Below, in pieces: positions 33,424-41,644 of a stretch of 53,347 nucleotides of DNA. Position numbers and translations under genes: made by a program. The notes beneath the pieces were generated by a model, which was not told the origin of the DNA, made no database searches, and saw nothing but the letters and a program-made list of their open reading frames with translations. Numbering within the stretch: the stretch's first letter is position 1; every line of letters begins with the position of its first letter. Source of the DNA: an uncultured Corynebacterium sp. (GTDB lineage Bacteria; Actinomycetota; Actinomycetes; Mycobacteriales; Mycobacteriaceae); NCBI RefSeq assembly GCF_946222305.1, contig NZ_CAMIHZ010000016.1:1-53347 (forward strand), read 5' to 3'.

Positions 33424-35298
33424 GTGACGGACACATCACGCTCTCAACCAAGTCCAGCCATGCTGGAAAACCTCGGTCCGGGGAAGACGGCCGCGGCGCA
33501 GCCAGAGCGAATGAATGGCGCACAGGCCATTGTGCGTTCGCTTGAGGAGCTCGGTACTGATGTCGTATTCGGACTGCCAGGTGGCGCAGTTCTCCCGCTG
33601 TATGAAGCCCTCTACGACTCCACTCGGTTGAACCACATTCTGGTGCGTCACGAGCAGGGAGCTGGTCACGCAGCCACGGGTTACGCGCAGGTCACCGGTC
33701 GGGTCGGCGTGTGCATCGCCACTTCTGGTCCTGGTGCGACCAACTTGGTGACGCCAATCGCGGACGCCAATATGGACTCCGTGCCGATCGTCGCGATCAC
33801 CGGCCAGGTCGGTGCAAACCTGTTGGGTACGGACGCGTTCCAGGAAGCCGATATCCGTGGCGTGACGATGCCTATTACTAAGCACAACTTCATGGCCACT
33901 CGCCCCGAAGATATCCCCGCCGCGATTGCCGAGGCTTTCCATGTGGCTAGCACGGGCCGCCCAGGTGCCGTGTTGGTCGACATTCCGAAGGATGTGCAAA
34001 ACGCGGAACTCGATTTCGTTTGGCCCCCGGCCTACGAGTTGCCGGGTTACCGTCCGGTGACTATCCCTCATAGCCGCCAGATTGAAGAAGCTGTTCGCAT
34101 GATCAGCGCAGCATCGAAACCTGTGCTGTACATCGGTGGCGGTGTGATCAAGGCTGATGCTCACGCCGAGCTGAAGGCCTTCGCGGAAGCCAACAACATT
34201 CCGGTTGTGACGACTTTGATGGCGCTGGGATCATTCCCAGATTCCCACCCGCTGCATATGGGTATGCCTGGAATGCACGGCAGTGTTCCGGCCGTTGCGG
34301 CCCTGCAGCGATCTGATCTGTTGATTACCATCGGTGCACGCTTCGACGACCGCGTGACCGGCCATGTGGAGAGCTTCGCGCCAAACGCCAAGGTTATCCA
34401 CGCGGACATTGATCCCGCGGAAATCGGCAAGATCCGCGAGGTGGAGGTGCCCATTGTTGGTGACGCCCGCGAGGTTCTGGCTGCGCTGCATTCGGCGATG
34501 GATGCGCTCGAACTGCCCAAGCCACGTACTGAAAACTGGTTGAAGTACCTCGGCCGCCTAGTTGAGGAGTTCCCACGCGGTTATGAGGAGCAGCCCAGTG
34601 GTAAGCTGGCGCCTCAACTCGTCATTGAAACGTTGTCGAAGGTGGCTGGACCTGACGCTATTTACGCAGCCGGTGTGGGGCAGCACCAGATGTGGGCAGC
34701 GCAGTTCGTGGACTACGAAAACCCCCGCAGTTGGCTCAATTCCGGTGGTCTGGGCACGATGGGATACTCCGTGCCAGCAGCCATGGGTGCAAAGGCCGGT
34801 GCACCGGATAAGGAAGTCTGGGCCATCGATGGTGACGGTTGCTTCCAGATGACGAACCAGGAGCTGGTGACCTGTGCGGTAGAGAACCTGCCCATCAAGG
34901 TCGCGCTCATCAACAACGGCAACCTCGGAATGGTCCGTCAGTGGCAGACGCTGTTTTATGACAAGCGGTACTCCCACACCAACCTCAAGCCGAAAGAACA
35001 CTACCTCCCTGACTTCCTCATGCTGGCGGAATCCATGGGTTGCGCTGCGTTTCGCGTCACCAAGGCGGAAGACGTAGAGCCCACCATCCGCAAGGCACAA
35101 GAAATTAATGACCGGCCCGTCGTCATCGACTTCATCGTCGGGGAAGACGCTCAGGTGTGGCCAATGGTGGCCGCGGGTACTTCCAACGAGGAAATCCAGT
35201 ACGCCCGCGATCTTCGTCCACTATTCGACGACGAGAGTTCCGCCGCCGAGGACCCGGCGGAAATCCACGAGGTAACCCAAGAAGGGGAGCAGAACTAA
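33424..35298 (+). CDS. ilvB: acetolactate synthase large subunit
   Basis: Condenses pyruvate with pyruvate or 2-oxobutyrate, the first common step to Val/Leu and Ile. The 624-residue protein has the catalytic Glu in VRHEQGAGHAATGYA, the FAD region GMPGMHG and the thiamine diphosphate motif AIDGDGCFQMTNQE ending in NNGNLGMVRQW. GTG 33424 has GGAG 8 nt upstream; an open frame from 33388 lacks such support. Sequence agrees closely with the C. glutamicum enzyme. The next gene, ilvN, starts at the last base of this stop codon (TAATG), giving stoichiometric coupling. 2-Oxobutyrate comes from ilvA in the same window. Confidence 0.97.
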   Translation: MTDTSRSQPSPAMLENLGPGKTAAAQPERMNGAQAIVRSLEELGTDVVFGLPGGAVLPLYEALYDSTRLNHILVRHEQGAGHAATGYAQVTGRVGVCIATSGPGATNLVTPIADANMDSVPIVAITGQVGANLLGTDAFQEADIRGVTMPITKHNFMATRPEDIPAAIAEAFHVASTGRPGAVLVDIPKDVQNAELDFVWPPAYELPGYRPVTIPHSRQIEEAVRMISAASKPVLYIGGGVIKADAHAELKAFAEANNIPVVTTLMALGSFPDSHPLHMGMPGMHGSVPAVAALQRSDLLITIGARFDDRVTGHVESFAPNAKVIHADIDPAEIGKIREVEVPIVGDAREVLAALHSAMDALELPKPRTENWLKYLGRLVEEFPRGYEEQPSGKLAPQLVIETLSKVAGPDAIYAAGVGQHQMWAAQFVDYENPRSWLNSGGLGTMGYSVPAAMGAKAGAPDKEVWAIDGDGCFQMTNQELVTCAVENLPIKVALINNGNLGMVRQWQTLFYDKRYSHTNLKPKEHYLPDFLMLAESMGCAAFRVTKAEDVEPTIRKAQEINDRPVVIDFIVGEDAQVWPMVAAGTSNEEIQYARDLRPLFDDESSAAEDPAEIHEVTQEGEQN

Positions 35299-35804
35299 TG
35301 TCCGACGTTCATACTCTTTCAGTCCTGTGTGAAGACGTGGATGGCATCGTCTCCCGCATCTCGGGAATGTTCACCCGTCGAGCCTTCAATATCATCTCCA
35401 TCAGCTCCGGTCGCACGGAGGTGGAGGGAGTCAACCGCATCACCATCGTGGTGGAAGGTGAAGACCACATCATTGAGCAGATCACCAAGCAGCTCAACAA
35501 GCTCATTCCGGTGCTCAAGGTGACCCGTCACGACCCGAAGGGTATCGTCTCCCGCGGCCTGCTGATGGTTAAGGTGTCCGCTGATAACTCCAACCGCACC
35601 CAGGTTGTTGAGGCGGCCAAATTATTCCGCGCACACGTGGTCGACGTGGGCCCTGAATCTCTCATTATGGAGTGCACGGGTACACCATCCAAGCTGCAGG
35701 CGCTTCTCGATGTGCTTGAACCTTTCGGGATCCGCGAGCTCGTGGAGTCCAGTGTGACTGCGATCAGTCGTGGGCCGAAGGCAATGTACCCCTCCCGCTT
35801 CTAG
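35298..35804 (+). CDS. ilvN: acetolactate synthase small (regulatory) subunit
   Basis: The 168-residue subunit has an N-terminal ACT domain (HTLSVLCEDVDGIVSRISGMF, about 5-75) that binds valine and mediates feedback inhibition, and a C-terminal domain (85-168) that stimulates the large subunit. The valine-loop sequence GIVSRISGMF is intact, so the enzyme should be feedback sensitive. ATG 35298 overlaps the ilvB stop by 1 nt and has GGGGAG upstream. It is followed by a 214-bp gap before ilvC. Confidence 0.96.
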   Translation: MSDVHTLSVLCEDVDGIVSRISGMFTRRAFNIISISSGRTEVEGVNRITIVVEGEDHIIEQITKQLNKLIPVLKVTRHDPKGIVSRGLLMVKVSADNSNRTQVVEAAKLFRAHVVDVGPESLIMECTGTPSKLQALLDVLEPFGIRELVESSVTAISRGPKAMYPSRF

Positions 35805-35934
35805 CTGAAGCGCGTAATCCGACGCGTCAAGCAGTTACCCATCTGCATAAGGCGTTTACGCTATCGCGTCAATCCGCTGCACACCGCAAGTTCCACTATG
35901 TGGGCGTTTTTATCCCATCCTATGGAATGGGTTG

Positions 35935-35943
35935 TGATATACA
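35935..35943 (+). promoter_or_regulatory. candidate extended -10 of an internal ilvC promoter
   Basis: TGATATACA is an extended -10 box (TG-N-TATACA) about 75 nt before the ilvC ATG. There is no good -35. An ilvC-specific promoter is known in C. glutamicum at a similar place, which supports it. GGCACC (35959) and GGTGCC (35984) could form a 5'-UTR hairpin. Confidence 0.4.
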
Positions 35944-36018
35944 TAGTGAAGTGAATACGGCACCAAATCTGCCTTATAGGTTAGGTGCCCGCACATTCCA
36001 AAGAAAGGAACCTCAACA

Positions 36019-37035
<1,017 letters not shown>

Positions 37036-37071
37036 AGCGGTTGCTTAGCTAAATAGCTGCATAACTAATAC

Positions 37072-37107
37072 AGCCGGCTGCTCCTCACTGGGGGCGTGCC
37101 GGCTTTT
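37072..37107 (+). terminator. terminator after ilvC
   Basis: AGCCGGC (37072-37078) pairs with GCCGGCT (37098-37104) and is followed by TTTT. The loop of 19 nt can form an extra small helix. It lies 37 bp after the ilvC stop. Confidence 0.75.
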
Positions 37108-37207
37108 GCGTGACTAAGCGGAGCCAGTCGATCCCGATTCGCTAGTAGGCCGTGGCCAGGCGCCCTTGGCTCATTAATCCTGGCTAGTCCACCTTAAAGG
37201 GCCCTAG

Positions 37208-37855
37208 CTAGTCCACCTTGAACGCTTCACCGCTGAAGATGATCCCCTTGGTGTCCGCCGGAACAATCCACGAGCCGTAGAGCTTTGTCGTCTTACCTGG
37301 CTCCGCACCCATGATCCAGTCCTGATGCTCCGACCCCGAAACCTGGCAATAGGAGGAAGTGATGATCTGCCGATTCTTACCCGCGGAATCCACGATGGTG
37401 GGATCGTCCAACAGCAAAGGCTCTGACTCGCCGGCCGCGCTACCTTGCCCAGCATTCGCTTTCACATCGATCTCGGCTTTGACCTGCACTAACTTCTGAT
37501 CATTTTTCAACTTGTTCGTGCCGGCCTCCCCGTCGTTCACCGCGCCGAACTCACACTTTTGTCCCACCGTCAACGACGTCACCTTAGCCTCTGCTCCCGG
37601 AAGGGGCTTTCCGTTGGAGGTTACGGGGAACTTCTTATTCAAATCTGCCTGCTTCGGCTCCGGCCGCTTTTCGGTGATCTCCGGCGCCAACTCTGAGCTA
37701 CTGGTCGCTTGCTGGCCACTGTCTTGGCTGTTTGTCTGTTCTTTATCCGACGCCGCGCTGGACCCGCCGGCGTTGCCCTCGTCATTGGAACCGCAACCAG
37801 CAATCGCCAGTCCGGAGGCGAGCAGTACAGAAACAAGTGAGATCTTTCGTCGCAT
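37208..37855 (-). CDS. secreted lipoprotein, unknown function (DUF4352-like)
   Basis: The 215-residue protein has a lipoprotein signal peptide: MRRK, hydrophobic core, and lipobox LAIAGC with Cys21. A Ser/Gln/Asp/Glu-rich spacer (22-75) follows, then a beta-rich domain with two cysteines (QKCEFG, SSYCQV) that could form a disulfide. The strand pattern VTSLTVGQKCEFG, KLVQVKAEIDVKA and GKTTKLYGSWIVPADTKG recalls the immunoglobulin-like DUF4352 fold of surface lipoproteins. ATG 37855 follows TACCCT by 6 nt; a longer frame to 37918 lacks support. The last 13 bp of the gene are repeated 11 bp downstream of the stop. Confidence 0.8.
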   Translation of the reverse strand: MRRKISLVSVLLASGLAIAGCGSNDEGNAGGSSAASDKEQTNSQDSGQQATSSSELAPEITEKRPEPKQADLNKKFPVTSNGKPLPGAEAKVTSLTVGQKCEFGAVNDGEAGTNKLKNDQKLVQVKAEIDVKANAGQGSAAGESEPLLLDDPTIVDSAGKNRQIITSSYCQVSGSEHQDWIMGAEPGKTTKLYGSWIVPADTKGIIFSGEAFKVD

Positions 37856-38023
37856 GGGTACAGGGTACCGGCAGCCATGGTTTGATCGTGACGTCGTAGG
37901 TAGATAAAGAAGAGACAACCATGGATAGACAACACAGAGATAAAAGTAGAAACATCAAGATTTCGTTAAGATGCCTCTGAATGTGTTGAAACTGGGCACA
38001 CAATTGGGCTATTCGTAGAACAC

Positions 38024-39655
38024 GTGTCTGATTCACCAAAAGATAATTCTGAAACTGACCAACCACATGGGTCAGCGACAGCCGTCTCGGATGTAGAGGC
38101 GACTGATGCTGACGATTCACGAGGTTATGGTCCGTCTCACGTAGAGGAAGAGCGCAGCAAGCAACTGGCTGAACGCTCCCGTGAGAAGCCCCTTGGCAAA
38201 GACGATGTCACTGTCGTAGACAAGCCACTCGTCAAAAAGGCAGTTACCGCCGCTTCGCTCGGTAACTGCATGGAGTGGTTCGATATGGGCGTGTTCGGCT
38301 TCCTCGCCGCAGGTATCACCGAGCAGGTCTTCTATGGCGAAAGCGACTGGGCTCGCGTCGGCGTGTTCGGCACCTTGGCGCTTGGATTCCTGGTTCGCCC
38401 ATTCGGTGGCATCTTCTTCGGTTTCCTCGGCGACAAAATTGGTCGCCAGAAAGTCCTGGCTATCACCATGCTGTTGATGTCGCTGGGCACCTTCTTGATT
38501 GGTTGCCTGCCTAGCTACAACAGCATCGGCATTTGGGCCGCTGTGGGACTGCTGGCATGTCGATTCCTGCAGAGCTTCTCCACTGGCGGTGAATATGCGG
38601 GTGCAACCACATTTATTGCTGAGTATGCGCCGGATAAGAAACGAGCATTCTTAGGCAGCTGGCTGGATTTCGGTACCTATGCTGGATTCGCCCTTGGTTC
38701 CGGCTTCGTGACGTTGCTGACGGCAACGTTGGGCACGGAAAAGATGGTTGAGTTCGGTTGGCGTATCCCATTCTGGGTGGCTCTGCCCATGGGTATGGTC
38801 GGTCTCTACATCCGCTCCAAGCTGGAGGACAGCCCAGCCTTCAAGGAGGAGCAAGCAAAGTCTGAAAAACGTCAGAAGGGCAACGAGTCTGGTTCCCGTT
38901 TCAAGGAAATCTTCACCAAGCACCGCCGTGCATTCCTCGTCTGCTTGGGCCTCGTCGTCAGCTTCAACGTTCTGGTCTACGTCCTCACCAGCTACATGCC
39001 GAGCTACTTCACCGGCGTGACCGAGTTCAGTGCTAACCGTGCAAACATGCTCGTGCTGTACGCCTGCGTATTGATCGTGGTCTGCATCAACATGTTCGGC
39101 CGTCTGTCTGACCGTGTGGGGCGTCGCGTGCTCATCCTGTCCGCTGCTGTTGCACAGCTGATCCTGGCTTACCCTGTGTTCCTGCTGTTCCGCATGGATA
39201 ACCTGTTTGCTCAGATTGTGGGCGTCACCATCCTTGGCGTGATCTTGGCATGCTTCGCGGCTCAGCAGGCAGCATCTCTGCCGGCGCTGTTCCCAACGAA
39301 CGTGCGCTTCAGTGCTTTGTCCATCGCCTTCAATATCGGTATCTGCATCTTCTGCGGTACTATCCCGCTGATTGCCGATGCGGCCTTCACCAGTTTGAAG
39401 GACAAGGCGCCGGACAACATCTCCATGATGATCCCAGCATTCATGCTGATCGGTGCTTCCATCCTCTGCCTGATCTGCCTGCGTTTCGTTAACGAAAGTG
39501 CCCTGCAGCCTCTCGAGGGTTCCAAGGTGCAGGTGGACGATGAAAGTGAGATCGAAGAGATCTTGCGTGAAAGCCGCGAGCACCACACTCGCTTGAGTGG
39601 CAAGAAGTCCCACCGTGGTGCACGCTTCCTCAAGCCGAAGGCCAAGAAGAAGTAA
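38024..39655 (+). CDS. MFS transporter, ProP-like (MHS family; compatible solute or metabolite:H+ symporter)
   Basis: The 543-residue protein belongs to the metabolite:H+ symporter group. Signatures include SLGNCMEWFDMGVFGFL, GFLGDKIGRQKVLAI (motif A) and RFLQSFSTGGEYAGATTFIAEYAP, which reads almost as in ProP. It has 12 helices, a 75-residue acidic N-terminal extension and a 55-residue charged C-terminal tail with a basic end (SHRGARFLKPKAKKK). Corynebacterial ProP takes up proline and ectoine; the long tail could sense osmolality, but a C-terminal coiled coil like that of E. coli ProP is not evident. GTG 38024 is preceded by TATTCG at 8 nt. Confidence 0.82.
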   Translation: MSDSPKDNSETDQPHGSATAVSDVEATDADDSRGYGPSHVEEERSKQLAERSREKPLGKDDVTVVDKPLVKKAVTAASLGNCMEWFDMGVFGFLAAGITEQVFYGESDWARVGVFGTLALGFLVRPFGGIFFGFLGDKIGRQKVLAITMLLMSLGTFLIGCLPSYNSIGIWAAVGLLACRFLQSFSTGGEYAGATTFIAEYAPDKKRAFLGSWLDFGTYAGFALGSGFVTLLTATLGTEKMVEFGWRIPFWVALPMGMVGLYIRSKLEDSPAFKEEQAKSEKRQKGNESGSRFKEIFTKHRRAFLVCLGLVVSFNVLVYVLTSYMPSYFTGVTEFSANRANMLVLYACVLIVVCINMFGRLSDRVGRRVLILSAAVAQLILAYPVFLLFRMDNLFAQIVGVTILGVILACFAAQQAASLPALFPTNVRFSALSIAFNIGICIFCGTIPLIADAAFTSLKDKAPDNISMMIPAFMLIGASILCLICLRFVNESALQPLEGSKVQVDDESEIEEILRESREHHTRLSGKKSHRGARFLKPKAKKK

Positions 39656-40054
39656 ACAGCGTCTAGTGGATTCAAGGGCTCTAGGCTCAACCGCGCAGCG
39701 GCTACTGAACTTTCAAGAGCGTTGTTAGGAACGTTGTCCAAGAATGTACAAGGACACGAGATGAGACGCTCCGCTGCTGCGTTCCCGTGCATTAGAAGCT
39801 AGACGCTGCCGGGATTCTCCGCGGTCGTAAGCGGTTGTTCAACGCGTGAGTGCACAGGCATTGTTTCAATGTCGATCGGGTCACCGCTAGTGACCCTCTT
39901 CGTCTCGCTGTGCGCTTCGCGGGCGAGAGCTCCAATCATCACGTCATTGCCGCTATCTTTGCCCCATCAGTCAGTTGCGTCCCACTTTGCCACTGTCGTG
40001 GTGAGGTTTACTGGCTCTGTCTCGAGCTGCGTCTGGGCCTCTTTCCGAACCCAG
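39656..40054. other. 399-bp gap without a supported gene
   Basis: Between the ProP-like gene and the Zur-like site I see no convincing ORF; a 93-codon frame from 39869 runs across the Zur site and the hairpin and is rejected. The stretch holds the hairpin at 39878-39896 and many short C/T-rich runs. A small RNA cannot be excluded. Confidence 0.5.
39878..39896 (+). terminator. weak hairpin, possible terminator
   Basis: GGGTCAC-CGCTA-GTGACCC is a perfect 7-bp stem followed by TCTTCGTCT. It lies 222 bp after the ProP-like gene. The interrupted T-tract makes termination uncertain. Confidence 0.35.
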
Positions 40055-40077
40055 CTAATGATAATGATTGTCATTAG
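40055..40077. promoter_or_regulatory. Zur-like operator upstream of the COG0523 GTPase
   Basis: CTAATGA-TAATGATTG-TCATTAG has perfect 7-bp arms and a core (ATGATAATGATTGTCAT) that matches the style of Fur/Zur boxes. The only gene downstream is a COG0523 metallochaperone, a class controlled by Zur in C. glutamicum, so Zur is preferred to Fur/DtxR. The right arm overlaps the likely -10 box TAGTGT (40075-40080), so binding should repress. Confidence 0.75.
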
Positions 40078-40080
40078 TGT

Positions 40081-40120
40081 AGCGTGGTTCCTCCAAGTAT
40101 TTTCAAGGAGGTTCCACGCT
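40081..40120 (+). promoter_or_regulatory. 5'-UTR hairpin that covers the Shine-Dalgarno sequence
   Basis: AGCGTGG-TT-CCTCC (40081-40094) pairs with GGAGG-TT-CCACGCT (40107-40120): 12 base pairs with a symmetric TT/TT internal loop and a 12-nt loop, followed by TTT. The right arm contains the GGAGG ribosome-binding site of the ATG at 40125, which the left arm hides. With the -10 box at 40075-40080 the hairpin would start near the first transcribed bases. Confidence 0.75.
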
Positions 40121-40124
40121 TTTC

Positions 40125-41324
40125 ATGTCTGCGCTCAACTCTGCTTCTGATCCCGCCGAAGGTTCCGCGTTGGGGGAGCACGCCCCTGTTGGTCCTCAGG
40201 CCAATGCTGATTTTCGCCCCACGCCCGTAACGATTCTCTCCGGTTTTCTAGGTTCGGGTAAAACAACTCTGCTCAATGATTTGCTGGCCGACGCCGCCGG
40301 GCTCGCCGATCGCCGGGTGGCTGTTGTGGTCAACGACTTCTCGGAAATCAACATCGACGCCACGCTCATCGCTAATCAAGGGCACGTGGAAAGGAGTGAA
40401 GACCGCTTCGTCGAGCTGACGAATGGTTGCATTTGCTGCACACTGCGCGAAGATCTCGTGGAATCCGTGGGCAAGCTTGCGCGCTCGCAAGAGTTCGACC
40501 AGATCATTATTGAATCGACGGGAATATCCGAGCCCATGCCAGTCGCCGCTACATTCGAATGGCAATGGGAAGACGGCACTCGACTAGCGGATATCGCACC
40601 GATCGACACGATGGTGACCCTCGTGGATGCCAGCCAATTCCTCGGGATGATGGCAACCAAGACCAAGCTCACGGATCGTGATCTCGGTGCTGTGGAGGGT
40701 GATGAGCGGACGATCGCAGATCTGGTCGTTGATCAGGTGGAATTTGCCGACAAGATTTACGTGACCAAATCTGACCTGGTATCACCGAAACAGTATGCCG
40801 CGACCGCCGAGCTGGTTCGTCGTATGAATCCGCGGGGTGGCGTCGAGAAACTAATAGAAGGACGAGTGGTCGACGACAATGGCGTCAGTAGACCGGCGAC
40901 CGCCGACATCCTGGGTGCGAATTTATACGACGAGGATACGGCGCGGGCATTCCAGGGATACATGGATGAGTTGACGAATCCGCACACTCCCGAGACGGAG
41001 GAGTACGGAATTAGTTCGGTGATTTTCCGCGGTGAACGCCCGTTGGATCGCGAACGTTTGATTGCGGCGTTACGAGCCACAAAGGGGTTGGTGCGTTCTA
41101 AAGGGTATTGCTGGATTTCCGATCACCTCGACAAGGTTCAGTTGTGGCACCAGGCGGGGCCCGATCTGCGGATTCAACCCGCCGCGTATTGGAGGGGGAG
41201 TGGCATGACGCCGGGCAATGAGGTGGTCCTGATTGGAGTGAATTTCGACGCGGAGGCAGCACTGCGGCGATTTGAGGCAGCGATGTTGACTGATGAAGAG
41301 GCGGCGGCGTTGGTCGCGAGGTAG
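40125..41324 (+). CDS. COG0523 / CobW-family metallochaperone GTPase
   Basis: The 399-residue protein has Walker A GFLGSGKTT (40-48), the metal-binding motif GCICCTLRED (from 101), Walker B-like IIIESTGISEP and the GTP base-specificity motif in VTKSDLV. The C-terminal CobW_C domain spans about 290-390. These GTPases deliver zinc or another metal to target enzymes under shortage. The Zur-like palindrome upstream and the absence of cobalamin genes make zinc the likely metal. The first 33 residues are a flexible Ala/Ser/Gly tail. The GGAGG ribosome-binding site is perfect but lies within a hairpin. Confidence 0.9.
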   Translation: MSALNSASDPAEGSALGEHAPVGPQANADFRPTPVTILSGFLGSGKTTLLNDLLADAAGLADRRVAVVVNDFSEINIDATLIANQGHVERSEDRFVELTNGCICCTLREDLVESVGKLARSQEFDQIIIESTGISEPMPVAATFEWQWEDGTRLADIAPIDTMVTLVDASQFLGMMATKTKLTDRDLGAVEGDERTIADLVVDQVEFADKIYVTKSDLVSPKQYAATAELVRRMNPRGGVEKLIEGRVVDDNGVSRPATADILGANLYDEDTARAFQGYMDELTNPHTPETEEYGISSVIFRGERPLDRERLIAALRATKGLVRSKGYCWISDHLDKVQLWHQAGPDLRIQPAAYWRGSGMTPGNEVVLIGVNFDAEAALRRFEAAMLTDEEAAALVAR

Positions 41325-41357
41325 AAGCGTGGCCTAGGTGCTTGAACAGAAGAGTGG

Positions 41358-41435
41358 GCTGTGTTGGTAGGGCAGAGGGCGAGGCTGCGTTGGTAGAGCG
41401 GAGGGCTAGGCCGCGTTGGTAGAGCAGGGAGATGG
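41358..41435 (+). repeat. three copies of a 26-bp tandem repeat
   Basis: Units begin GCTGTGTTGG (41358), GCTGCGTTGG (41384) and GCCGCGTTGG (41410), spaced exactly 26 bp, with a common core GTTGGTAG-G-GCAGAGGG in the first two. They fill most of the 320-bp gap between the GTPase gene and serA. I see no ORF in this gap. Confidence 0.75.
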
Positions 41436-41469
41436 CCGCAATGGTCATGGGCGGACAGCTATCAGTGAC

Positions 41470-41485
41470 TGTGACCGGTAACACA
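41470..41485. promoter_or_regulatory. CRP/GlxR-like site upstream of serA
   Basis: TGTGA-CCGGTA-ACACA matches the CRP/GlxR consensus TGTGA-N6-TCACA at 9 of 10 fixed positions, inside a wider inverted repeat ACTGTG-N8-CACAGT. It lies about 50 bp upstream of a TAAAAT box at 41529-41534, a position usual for activation. Confidence 0.5.
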
Positions 41486-41528
41486 GTTACAAAAATGGGG
41501 TTGCCGAGCCACTGTCGGAACCACCATC

Positions 41529-41534
41529 TAAAAT
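41529..41534 (+). promoter_or_regulatory. candidate serA -10 box
   Basis: TAAAAT lies 110 nt before the serA start, implying a 5' leader of about 100 nt with a Shine-Dalgarno (AGGAG). This differs from the leaderless genes around it. No well-spaced -35 is seen. Confidence 0.4.
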
Positions 41535-41644
41535 GAGAACTTGTCGCACGTCGCGGGTGGGAAGTATTCCCCGGGAAGGCGTGGGCCCTGCTGCTGGGCG
41601 CGGTCGTGCTGAGTAGCGGGAAGCCAATTTTTCAGGAGACATTC

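Noticed and set aside
35898..35954. 18-codon ORF upstream of ilvC (starts MWAFLSHPME, ends VVIYIVK) as a second leader peptide
   Set aside because: It has several Val/Ile codons, but the candidate ilvC -10 box lies inside it and no terminator/antiterminator pair follows; it also lacks a ribosome-binding site.
39869..40150. 93-codon ORF across the Zur-like site
   Set aside because: It runs through the operator, promoter and SD hairpin of the COG0523 gene, has no ribosome-binding site and poor codon use.
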